64,000 nucleotides of DNA from Saxidomus purpurata. Lineage: Eukaryota > Mollusca > Bivalvia > Venerida > Veneridae. Positions 37,634-46,719 of this stretch are shown here, piece by piece; positions within the stretch are counted from its first letter, which is position 1; every line of letters begins with the position of its first letter. Location of the stretch: assembly GCA_022818135.1 (NCBI GenBank), contig JAFMSR010000002.1:50603870-50667869 (forward strand), written 5' to 3'. The notes under the pieces are model-generated. The model had not been told where the DNA came from. It worked only from the letters and a program-made list of their open reading frames with translations, and did no database searches. Position numbers and translations under genes: made by a program.

Positions 37634-37926
37634 AGCCCGGATAGCTCAATAGGTAGAGCAGGAGACTTGTAATCTCGGGGTTGTGGGTTCGATTCCCAGG
37701 GCTGACCAACTAAAATTACTAACAGTCTTTCGGATGAGACTTAAAAACCGAGGTCCCATGTATGGGTGAAAACCTGGCATGATAAAGAACCAGGGGTGTC
37801 TCTGGAATTGGAACGCTTTCTGTATCTTGCACTATCCCCCGAAAACCTAAAATAACTAAACTCTTCTGGGGGCGTTGGTCATATGGGAAACCGGTACCAA
37901 CGATAAAACCCTAATATACCATACCA
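37634..37926 (+). repeat. tRNA-derived SINE, full length, with 10-bp target-site duplication
   Basis: The head is tRNA-Thr-like: A box TAGCTCAATAGG, anticodon loop CTTGTAA (TGT) and a perfect B box GGTTCGATTCC. A conserved-looking body (gtctttcggatgagactt, accgaggtcccatg) follows, then a tail of atacc units. The acceptor arms fit a tRNA cloverleaf poorly, so it is not a tRNA gene. The element is bracketed by TACTGTATTC at 37624-37633 and 37927-37936, a perfect duplication that indicates LINE-driven insertion. The body resembles SINE superfamilies widespread in marine invertebrates (MetaSINE is my best guess, unverified). Confidence 0.85.
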
Positions 37927-38427
37927 TACTGTATTCTTTATTTGACTATTTCTTTTATGTATTAGATATTGTTTTATACCACACACTTTACTAGAAGCAG
38001 TTGAGGCCTAATATTCGGAATGTTCCTTTTCGGGAAAAATACCCCAAACCGTTCATTAGCTCACTGCCAAGTCTTAAAAGTATCATATAAACATAAACTT
38101 AACTGAATAAATCTATAAGAAAAGAGTTAAGTTATTTTCTTCATTGTAAATAAGATTTAAATGGTGTTTTGTGACTTTACAGAAAGTCGTAAAAGTCCGG
38201 GAAATCGAAAGACGACACGGACAGAGTGAAAGAAAGATTTGCCGCAACCCTGTTGATTTTAGCAGTAAAACAACACTTTTTCGTATATAGGGCCTACAAC
38301 AGGTCACCTGCAGTTGTTTAATAACCTCAGCTTCTCTCTGAGGTAGGATTACGGTAGTTTTGCCTTTTGTTGTTGCGTAACAAGGGGCGTTAAACTCATT
38401 CGTACCCGTACTTTTTCGTACCAAAAT

Positions 38428-38609
38428 TTATCAGGCTGGTAACATTGCCCGATTGGGCTAAAATTATGAAAAATAACTAAGAATTATATATTTATATATC
38501 AAGAAATATTTAATGAGTTGCTTTGTTAGATGTGCTTTCGGTCCAACATCCTCATTCAAGGTAGATACAGTGAGACATGTAAAATTATGACATGAAAGAC
38601 TAAATGCAG
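38428..38609 (+). repeat. Interspersed repeat, copy 1 (abuts the pogo-like transposon)
   Basis: These 182 bases match 45472-45643 in the same orientation with scattered substitutions and small gaps, from ttatcaggct to aagactaaatgcag. The match ends exactly where the pogo-like element starts. It includes a near-palindromic gcccgattgggc. Confidence 0.8.
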
Positions 38610-38611
38610 TA

Positions 38612-38634
38612 GGGTAATTCGCCCTTAAACCGAA
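38612..38634 (+). repeat. Left terminal inverted repeat of the pogo-like transposon
   Basis: Twenty-three bases starting GGGTAATTCGCCC are identical to the reverse complement of 43542-43564, preceded by TA. Confidence 0.95.
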
Positions 38635-39031
38635 TTTGCCCTAAAGCCGAACGACTTCGTGACAATTTTTGATGCGCATGCGTTAACAAATGTTACAATT
38701 TGTCGTTTCGCCGTACTTTATCCGGGTTTCAGGTATTCGGAAGCCTAAACTGGTTTTTTTCATCGCCACTGGGTCCTTTTCACCCAGACGCTGTAGCTGG
38801 TGACGTTTTACAAAGTTTCAAGGCGGGAATTTTCGAATTTTTGAAATAAACAAATTTTGCATCTCTTTGCCATCAAGTGCCTTTGGATCTCCGTTCACCG
38901 CAAGGCGTTTATACATATCATCACAAACACTTCTTGATGAAAAGTGAATATATTTTTATTTATTTTATAAAAAAACTTAAACAAAAGTGAAATCTGTATC
39001 ACATACACGTTTGTCCAAGAAGCGAACATCA

Positions 39032-39070
39032 TTCGCCCTTGAAGCGAACGGGTGTTCGCTTCATGGGCAA
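39032..39070. promoter_or_regulatory. Subterminal TIR-like motifs, left side
   Basis: TTCGCCCTTGAA (39032) echoes the TIR core, and GTTCGCTTCATGGGCAA (39054-39070) is repeated identically at 43338-43354. Subterminal repeats of this type usually bind the transposase. They lie about 250 bases upstream of the transposase start codon, so bound transposase could also repress its own gene; that is inference. Confidence 0.6.
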
Positions 39071-39317
39071 TTGTGAAATGAGTGTCCGTTTGTGTTCTGA
39101 TTAAAGAAATATATATAGATTGAAAGTCTATTTCAATCATTTCTAATTATTATCGAGATCTACAGCGATATGTTAAATTAATAGATATAGCTTCTCCTAT
39201 ATTCATTCTGAAAAACTTCAACTAGACTTCAATTCAAAGCATATTTGTAACGTTCTTCATTCCTCTTTTTAATGCGGTCTAAAAGGCAAGTTTTTTATTG
39301 TCCACGTAACATTTCAG

Positions 39318-40024
39318 ATGTCATACACTCAAGAGGCGTTAAACAGTGCTGTTGCGGAAGTGAGCCATGGATCATTAAGCCTCAGAGCAGCTTCAAAAAA
39401 ATACAATGTCCCTTTAACGACTTTGCATGATCATAAGTCGGGAAAAGTCGCCTGGGCGCAAAAAAAGGGAAAGATACATTGCTTCCCGTTGATAAAGAGA
39501 TTGATCTAATAAATTATACAATGAAAAGGGCCGACATGGGGATTGGTTTTCAAAGCAAACCTTTTTGCGGTTTGCTGGAGAGTTTGCTGCGTCTGAGAAT
39601 GTATATTTCAAGGGTCGTATAGCGTCTGAAAAGTGGTGGCGGGGGTTTAAAGTTCGCCACCCCAACTTTTCGTTAAGAACGGCTGAGAGCACGGCAACTG
39701 GGAGACACATGTCAATGACTCGCAGCCATGTGAGTCAGTACTTTGCAGAATTAAAAAATGTCCTCACTCAGAATAACGTCTTGGACAATCCCAACTTGAT
39801 TTGGAATATGGATGAAACGGGGTTGTCTATGGCACCAAAGCCCCCCAAGATTATTGCCCGAAAGGGAAGTAAAATTGTACACGCTAAAACTTCAAATTCC
39901 AGAGAATTAATAACCATAATAGCATGTGGCAACGCAGCAGGAAGAATTACACCACCTCATGTTATTGTCCCTGGGAAGACAAAGAGGGCACTTCTCAGTT
40001 ATGACACAGGAAATGCCCCTGCAG
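39318..40024 (+). CDS. Transposase exon 1 (DNA-binding domains and first catalytic Asp)
   Basis: The frame changes twice: near an A7 run at 39460-39466 and near a T5 run at 39562-39566. Both shifts are equivalent to one missing base, and protein similarity to pogo transposases is continuous across them (SGKV.. then KKGKD.., then KPF/LRFAGEF). They may be real inactivating deletions or homopolymer sequencing errors. From 39565 onward the frame is open to the donor GCAG|gtaagg, ending in phase 1. Confidence 0.85.
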
Positions 40025-42038
40025 GTAAGGCCATCATAAAAATGTTTGGTACTTAAGAACCAAACATTTTTATAGATGACCTACGCAAAATTGTTTTCAC
40101 AAGTTTAAGTAAATTTTAAAGAGGTGAGATAGTAATTGTAACTGTAAATAAGGTTCAATAATAATCTATTATTTAAGCGGCATGCTATTTCTAGTATAAA
40201 TCATGTACATGTAACTTGACTTGAAAATTATTACATCCTCAGTATATTCGCCGAAAATGGGATCTCCATATGTTAAAACATATAACAATATTTTGCATGT
40301 TTTTAAATAGGCACACAATGCAGCGTTTCAGACAGTGGCTGGACGAAACAAGGCATAAGTGAGCTGTGGTTTACGGAAACCTTCGTGCCAAATATCGGTG
40401 ATTCTCGACCGCAAGTATTGGTAGTCGATGGCCATGACTCCCATCATCATGTTGAAATGATAGGGGTTGCCCGGAAGGAGCGCATCATAATAGTTGAGCT
40501 GCCTAGCAAAACTAGTCATTTTACACAGCCGTTCGACAGGTCAGACCCCTGTTTCACAATTATTTATTCCAGTGTACATGTATGTGGTTTGTGACAGTCC
40601 TAAAAACTTAACATCTCCATTCTTTTAGTCATGCAAGTGGCTGGTTGACCTCATGCTCACTCTACATCGATCGCAAACCTAAGTTCTTGCACCTTGAATC
40701 TCGATCACCGCTTCCAAAAATTCTGACCAATACCGGCATTGGGAGAGGAGATCGCGGTCAAACTCCGCTGTCGGGATCTGAACCGAAGACCTCGAGTAAA
40801 ATTCCGATAACCTCGCACGTCGCATGGTATGTATGTTGTCACTAGAAGATATCTGGTTTCTGCTTGAAGCTAGTTTCAACACTTATAACAGGTGGAAAGT
40901 TTTTAGGAGTCAGTTTGATGTTTTGATTTGTAACCAAATCTATGAGGTCCTTTCAGTTTTAAGATCTGTACATTTAAACAAAACAGTACCTGCTTGTTTT
41001 TAGCATTTTGCTCTAATATTGTGAAAAGAATATCGATATCGCCAGTAATTGATTTTTAACGTATATTTTCACAGATCTGTGTTTAAGTCTTTTAAGACTA
41101 GCTGGGGGAAACACGTGCAAGAATTTACGTCACAAACAGGGGTAGCTGTGGGACATTCACAGTTTTTTCGACTGATGGCAAGAGCCTGGAACGAGGGCAT
41201 CACAAGTGAGAATGTGAAAGCTGGGTTTGCGGCGACTGGGATATGTCCCTATAATCCCGGCGTCATTCCTGACCTTGCATACCTACCCTCTGAACTTTTT
41301 GTGGCAACGCCCTTACACAGTTCTGAGACTTGTAACATTGCAGAGCCCGTACCAAATGCTTCAACATCATCGGACACCACTGATGCAGGTGCCTTGCCTG
41401 CAGCTTGTTCTAGCTCTAGTTTAAGCACCGAAACCGACGAAGTTGTTGTATCGATTGATATACACGGCACAGACCAAGTTGTGGACCTACCTGTTTCTCT
41501 TGATGAAAATGGCATGCTTCGTGTCCTTGAGAAACAGTTATGTCCTGAGCAAGGTCCTGATCGAACCCCACAAGTATCTGTATCTGAATGTAATATGTCA
41601 AACCAAAGTAGCAATTTCAGCGAGTGTGACGCAGCACTCGCTCTGTCCGTTGTTGAATCGGCAATTACAGATGAGAAAATGGTTCTCTATAATAGTGCGT
41701 ACCAGTCAGGCTGTAGCCTGAATGATTCTATGTTTGAGACCTGGATGATGTATAAGGGGCAAATATCTCCTAAGTCCGTTTCAGTGCCTGTGTCCGTTGC
41801 CAACCCAATGCTTGTTTTGCCAAAACAAGAGTACAAGTCTAAAACAAACAAAAAAGGCAAGTATTTTGTAATAACATCCGATGAATGTTTCAAATCAAAA
41901 TTAGAAGAAAAGGTTAAGAGAGAAAAGAAACTTTCTGATGCAGAAGAAAGAAAGCGCCAGCGCCAATTAAAACGAGAGTTGAAAGAAAAAACTGTGGAAA
42001 AGAAAATCAAAAAAGAAAAGACCAGTGTAAAGAATTAA
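39318..42038 (+). CDS. pogo/Tigger-like DDD transposase, three exons, two apparent frameshifts in exon 1
   Basis: Exons 39318-40024, 40311-40539 and 41075-42038 join in phase at canonical GT..AG introns. The N-terminus is a psq helix-turn-helix (YTQEALNSAVAEVSHGSLSL, then AASKKYNVPLTTL), followed by a CENP-B-like second DNA-binding region (ASEKWWRGFKVRHPNFSLRT) and a DDE domain. The catalytic acids are D in NMDETG (39811), D in VVDGHDSH (40427) and D in TQPFDRS (40535), a DDD triad with 35 residues between the last two. PSKTSHFTQPFD is the typical pogo/Tigger third block. The C-terminus is acidic and Ser-rich, ending in a long Lys/Arg/Glu helix that probably serves as a nuclear localisation or coiled segment. 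A 5' intron is likely because a perfect acceptor (aacatttcag) touches the ATG. AATAAA follows the stop codon by about 15 bases. Confidence 0.88.
40025..40310 (+). other. Transposase intron 1 with a perfect hairpin
   Basis: A 286-base GT..AG intron. A perfect 15-bp inverted repeat with an 8-base loop (40036-40050 and 40059-40073) starts 11 bases after the donor. Retention would add KAIIKMFGT and a stop, giving a product that keeps the DNA-binding part and first Asp but lacks the other two. Confidence 0.8.
40311..40539 (+). CDS. Transposase exon 2 (second and third catalytic Asp)
   Basis: It starts after ttttaaatag, completes Gly across the junction (PAG-TQCSVSDSGW), and carries LVVDGHDSHHHVEM and the ELPSKTSHFTQPFDR block. 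It ends at GACAG|gtcaga in phase 2. Confidence 0.88.
41075..42038 (+). CDS. Transposase exon 3 (C-terminal domain)
   Basis: After tattttcacag the split codon gives Arg and reads SVFKSFKTSWGKHV, continuous with the DDE domain, then FAATGICPYNPGVIP, typical of pogo-type transposases. A long Ser/Thr/Asp-rich linker and a Lys-rich tail (KLEEKVKREKKLSDAEERKR) follow to TAA at 42036-42038. The open frame extending upstream to 41049 is intron. Confidence 0.88.
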
Positions 42039-42173
42039 ACCGACTTCAGACACTGAATAAAGTAACTGTGGAGTCTGAAAAAAAATCATACACTGTCAAC
42101 TCTAAATATACAGGTTGGCGTATTTATTCATGTATCTGTTATATTACATGGTAGCCTACAACAAACTATTGTT

Positions 42174-42533
42174 TTAATTGGTGTTTTGTTTTATGTCATC
42201 CACTATTTTCTCAATTGTCCTCAACTCGGCGTCACATAGATGCTCAGCAATAGTTTTGACAAGAAACACGTGGCTACGTATTACATATTCTTCGCAATCT
42301 CCAGCAATCGAGCTCTTTTCCCATTCTTGTATCTGATGTATCACCGTGCTCCTTATGACAGGATACCTTGCGCATAATTTCTTAATGATAACATGTAAAC
42401 TGAACAGAGAGTCATGATCAAAAAATGTTTCATGCCAAAAGAGGTTATCTAGAAGTTGATTCGCCAACCATTCGTCCTCGTGTTCACCTCCGTACATCTC
42501 ACGTCTAAGCAATAGTTTGGTTATGTTTGCCAT
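42174..42533 (-). CDS. Antisense passenger gene candidate inside the pogo-like transposon, 119 residues, unknown family
   Basis: This frame starts MANITKLLLRREMYGG and ends at TAA 42176-42174, converging on the transposase whose stop is only 135 bases away. The open frame extends upstream to 42647, but a very strong acceptor (ttctgatttcctctcag) ends at 42620, so the real transcript probably joins an upstream exon I could not find and the ATG at 42533 is the first in-frame start after it. The product is acidic to neutral, aromatic-rich in the middle (NLFWHETFFDHD) and mostly predicted helical, with His/Cys residues not arranged as a zinc finger. I do not recognise a domain. It lies wholly within the TIRs, so it moves with the element. 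It is among the longest minus-strand frames in the window and its DNA is locally less AT-rich than the surroundings. Confidence 0.5.
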   Translation of the reverse strand: MANITKLLLRREMYGGEHEDEWLANQLLDNLFWHETFFDHDSLFSLHVIIKKLCARYPVIRSTVIHQIQEWEKSSIAGDCEEYVIRSHVFLVKTIAEHLCDAELRTIEKIVDDIKQNTN

Positions 42534-43313
42534 AATCGGAGCTCTATGATATAGATGTAAGGAAAGTGGTATGTTTGCACGTACGTTTAATAGTATAAAG
42601 AAGCATAATCCAGTCAAATCTGAGAGGAAATCAGAACAGAGATCCAAGTAGCATTATGAAAAAAAAGTTCGGCTAAATAAAAACCTGACAATTAAAATAC
42701 ATTCAAATTGATTTGCTTTCGTAGTTACATAAGTCTCTAGAACCATTCATAATCGCACTCGGAACGACTTGCATTTTTTATTAAGCCAATTGTGCTGCTT
42801 TTTTAGATCGATCTACACTGTAATGATTATAGAACGTATAATTAGTAATCATTGTTAATCTCGGGAATAAATTGTGATTTGAACTCTATGTTCAAACGTT
42901 TTAATTAGGCAATTTTGTCAGCGTATACGTCATGCAACTGTCTGTCTCTCCTTAAAGTCAACATCCTCTGAGCATAACTGCAATTTATTTCTCTATTCTA
43001 ATTCGGATAGATATAGTTCGGCTATATATCTTTTAAAATGTAAACTAAACTGTGTAGCATGGTTACAGTAAACTAGAAAATTTGAACATTATAATACAAA
43101 TATTATTACTGGCGTTATCAACTCACCAGGTTATGGTTTCAAAACAATTGCATAGCTTGCCAAAATCAACAAAATTATGTAAAGGATACAAATTTTACTC
43201 TGTTCAACAAAAATGGCGCTAATAACTTCTAAAGATCTGTCCAATTAGAAACGTTTTTATATAACAAAAGAAAGGGAATTTCATTGGTAGTATTCACGAA
43301 ATGAGTTGTTTGG

Positions 43314-43376
43314 TTCAAGGGCGAATTTATTTTGCCTGTTCGCTTCATGGGCAAAAGTGTTCGATTTAAAGGCGAA
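43314..43376. promoter_or_regulatory. Subterminal TIR-like motifs, right side
   Basis: TTCAAGGGCGAA (43314-43325) is the exact inverse of the left-hand 39032 motif. GTTCGCTTCATGGGCAA (43338-43354) matches the left copy, and TTCGATTTAAAGGCGAA (43360-43376) is a variant. They lie upstream of the antisense frame at 42174-42533, where they could affect its promoter. Confidence 0.6.
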
Positions 43377-43541
43377 AATAGGTGATGTCAGTCTTTTAGG
43401 TACTTTGATGCATAAGTCCGAGATATTGATAATACTCTACGAAAATAATGCACTCAGGGATGACACTTGACCTCATCCGAATGAAACAGACGGTATAGTA
43501 GGGGACATAATTGCATGTGACCATCGTAAATCCGTAACCCG

Positions 43542-43564
43542 TTCGGTTTAAGGGCGAATTACCC
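43542..43564 (-). repeat. Right terminal inverted repeat of the pogo-like transposon
   Basis: A perfect inverted copy of 38612-38634, ending GGGCGAATTACCC and followed by TA. Confidence 0.95.
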
Positions 43565-43586
43565 TATCCCGGTACAACGGTAACCA

Positions 43587-44436
43587 GTCAACTCGTACCT
43601 AAGTCAACTCGTACCTTAGTCATCTCGTACCCGAATTGGTCAACTCGTACCTGATTTTGTTTTCGAAAAAGTCAACTCGTACCTTTTTTATTTTTTAACA
43701 TTTTTTATTGAGTATCTTTGAGATGATATTTTTTATCAATCAGCATTAAATGTTTGCATTGAAATACGTTATTTTGCTCTTATTTTGCAAAATTGTATCA
43801 GAAAGTGGTAGAAATGAAGAGAATGTTTTGAAAAAAAAGTCAACTCGTACCCTACGTAATCATTCATTTAAAGTGTTACTAAAATAATGAATAACGGGAC
43901 TTAATGTAAATGACAAAAATATGTTTATTTCAGTTCAACTTAGGTTCTTTAAGACAAAATAGGCCCTCGAACATCGAATTTAGGTTTGTAGACACGCTCA
44001 TAAAATTAGTTAATTTGCTTCCTGTTTTAGTTGTGTACCGATTTATATACAAAAATTTGTCTGACTGTGTGAATTTATTTATCAAGGCGATGGAATTTCA
44101 GATCAAGTGACAGTAACAATTAACTGAACTTATCGAACAACAATTTTGTTAATTTCAACTGTTTAATATCTGAAAATTATACAATTTTGAGCACTATAAC
44201 ACAGATTTCAATAAAATAATGATATATTCCATGTGGCCCAACCTTTGATTACATATCAGTACCTTTTGCTCCTGGTTGAAAATATGTTTTGAAACAAAAG
44301 GTAGGTGAAATGTAAGTTTTGAAACAAAAAGTACGAGTTGACTACAAAGGGTACGAGTTGACTTTTTGAACCGTACGAGTTGACCAATTCGGGTACGAGA
44401 TGACTAAGGTACGAGTTGACTTAGGTACGAGTTGAC
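43587..44436. mobile_element. Foldback element built from a 12-base motif (about 850 bp)
   Basis: The left end holds GTCAACTCGTAC copies at 43587 and 43603, a variant at 43619, and two more before 43685, with a sixth near 43838. The right end (44330-44436) holds six copies in reverse orientation, again with the same single-base variant (GTCATCTCGTAC) at the third position from the end. The outer 65 bases of both ends are inverted copies of each other. No coding frame belongs to it. It lies 20 bases from the right TA of the pogo-like transposon. Target duplication is unclear. Confidence 0.82.
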
Positions 44437-46019
44437 CCGGAAGCTAAACAACACAACTTCGACCACTTTAACGCATTTCATCTTTGTAGTCTGTTGCAAA
44501 ACTAAATAGATCTAAATTTAATGTATAAACTTTTGAACTAATTCAAGTCACTTATAACTGAAATAAAACAAAATTCCTATCTGCATTGAATTGTTTACAT
44601 TTTCCAACAAGATGGAGGCTTCCTCACATTTGTTACTCAGACTTTATCCAACATAACTTCGACCACTTTGACCTTGACCTTCTATTGTGGGTAATAGTAT
44701 ACTTAACAACAAAAGTTTGTACACCTCATAAATGTTAATTCAAGAAAAAAAGTTTTTAACTCTTGAAAATGTTGAAACAAAATGTTAAGAATGATGTAAT
44801 TAACTGTCAACAAAACATATTTGCAGGTCATAGTTGTTTTTTCAGTTTCATTTTATCACAGGAGGGAAAAAGAAAACTGTTTCCCCTCCTGATGGCCTTT
44901 ACAAGAGTACAAAATGACAGGTGAACTCAACCTGAACATTTCTCATATTGTCCCCAGTTTACTATAATAAGATAAGGCTGCTACTTTGGGCTAAAAAAAG
45001 AGAAATAGAGTATATACTATATGAATCAATTGAGGTCTAATGAGCAAAACTCCAAAACATTGAGATAAGGATAGTGGTATATTTTGTCACGGTATTAATG
45101 GTGAGCAGTATACCTTACATACAGTACGGCATGGATTGTTGGGCCCTGGTATAAGTATAATTTAGCAAACGCAAGTAAAAAAAGTTGCACAAGCAAAATT
45201 TAGAAGAAAACTGACTTTTTGTAACTGTCAATTACGGGAATAGTTTAAAATTGATAGAAATATCATTTTTCTAAGCGATGTCAGAAAACAAGCCTTTCTT
45301 ATCTCCATTTTAGTTGCTTTTACATGGTTGGTACTCGGCAACCACTTTCAACAAGTATGTGCGCGGACAAGTGGAAGCGATGCGTAACTTCCGTGTTTTA
45401 CTTATTTTCCGGGGCCGGTCGAACTTCCGTTGTGGACGAAGTTGTGTTGTATGGGGATACATATAAAATTTTTATCAGGCTTGTAACGTTGCCCAATTGG
45501 GCCAAAATTATAAAAAGTAACTAAGAATATATATAAAGAAATATTTAATGAATTGTTTTGTTAGATGTGCTCTGGTCCACCATCCTCATTCAAGGTACAT
45601 ACAGTGCAACCTGTAAAATTATAATATGAAAGACTAAATGCAGCACATACACGAGTACGAGACATACTGAATGGCTGCTAAATGGCTAAGTGCACTGAAA
45701 TAGTAACAAAGGAGAACTTTCACAGAATGAATTGAATTTAAATGTTTGATGATTTTGAAACCATGTATCTACGTTAAAGAGAAGAAAAGCCAGTACAATA
45801 TGTGAGAAATGTAAATAAGAATTTGCTTTCCATTTTATTATGTCACAAACATGACATTTGTTCAAACTCGTTTCACTATCACCACAGGACTTAATCTACA
45901 TAATTCACAGCCAATAAAAACATAATTAAAGCACGCTATACACCATAACTGCATTAAATGACTCGGTAGTAATATGAAGATAAGCATTTTATTTTACAAC
46001 TCTTTGGTTCGTTTGACAC
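44437..46019. other. Intergenic DNA with one interspersed repeat
   Basis: Apart from the repeat copy at 45472-45643 and a stem near 44870-44900 (CAGGAGGGAAA pairing with tttcccctcctg), I see no gene or element here. Confidence 0.5.
45472..45643 (+). repeat. Interspersed repeat, copy 2
   Basis: A direct copy of 38428-38609. After the shared end aagactaaatgcag this copy continues into cacatacacgag, where copy 1 has the TA and pogo TIR. Confidence 0.8.
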
Positions 46020-46457
46020 TAGGGATGTCATTGATTAAATTTTTTGTATCGATATATTGATTTAAAAATATCGACGATACAGCGATATATCAATACACGG
46101 GCGTAAAAAAGTCACTGACTACATAATCTACCAAATCTCTTGACTTTATTTGTACTATAAACATATGGTTCTGGCCTATAATTATTAATATATATCAACC
46201 CTTGCAGTGCTGAAATATTTTTGCCTATGAGACCAGATTTAATCAAATTATCATTGTTAGAAAAATACGGAACTCTCGGTAGAGTGATTGTTTATATTTC
46301 GGTTCAGTTTTGATGAAATTTTCTAATGTGAAACTGTAGATCATCGTACTGTAAAACATTATTCGATATATATGATTTTTCAAAACGGCAATCGATATTG
46401 AATCGAAAGTGTTTGATCGTTGATATATCGATATCGTTTGAATCGATTACATCCCTT
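46020..46457. mobile_element. hAT-like MITE, 438 bp
   Basis: The ends are imperfect inverted repeats: TAGGGATGTCATTGATTAA on the left and, reversed, AAGGGATGTAATCGATTCAA on the right, with many atcgatat-type stretches just inside. The flanks TTTGACAC (46012-46019) and CTTGAAAC (46458-46465) agree at 6 of 8 positions, consistent with a decayed 8-bp hAT target duplication. It encodes no protein. Confidence 0.6.
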
Positions 46458-46719
46458 CTTGAAACTGCCAATGAAATTGCCTGATTGTGCTTTCGAAAGT
46501 CAGGGTTTTTAAAAATGCTTTATTTCACTTGGAAAATGTTTAAACTAAGGATGGGAACGAATACCAAAATTGATATTCGAATATTCTTATAGCTTATTTG
46601 AATACATCCGAATTTTACATGTCTGAAATAACTTATTGAACTACATTGTACATACCTGCGTTTTAATGCTTTACGTTATTTGTATTTATTAATGGTCGAG
46701 TTCTGTTTTCTGTTTAGTC

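Larger units (their letters stand above)
38612..43564 (+). mobile_element. Complete pogo/Tigger-like DNA transposon (4953 bp) with two genes
   Basis: Perfect 23-bp terminal inverted repeats start GGGTAATTCGCCCTTAAACC at 38612-38634 and are mirrored at 43542-43564. Each end is flanked by TA (38610-38611 and 43565-43566), the target of Tc1/mariner/pogo elements. Inside lie a three-exon DDD transposase (39318-42038, plus) and a convergent antisense frame (42174-42533). Subterminal copies of the TIR core TTCGCCCTT occur near both ends. The perfect TIRs point to a young insertion. The exon 1 frameshifts leave its present activity uncertain. Confidence 0.92.

Noticed and set aside
37634..37710. Functional tRNA-Thr(TGT) gene
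   Set aside because: A and B boxes and anticodon loop are good, but the acceptor, anticodon and T arms have mismatches. The sequence continues into a 290-base unit with a target duplication, so it is a SINE head.
40645..40882. Overlapping short frames at 40645-40882 as genes
   Set aside because: They lie entirely within transposase intron 2 and show no motif.
41049..41074. Start of a separate 329-residue protein at 41049
   Set aside because: The frame before 41075 is intron. The acceptor at 41074 joins exon 2 in phase and restores the conserved pogo block across the junction.
41227..42010. Other-frame ORFs overlapping transposase exon 3 (both strands)
   Set aside because: They are shadows of the long transposase exon; its frame carries the conserved motifs and theirs do not.
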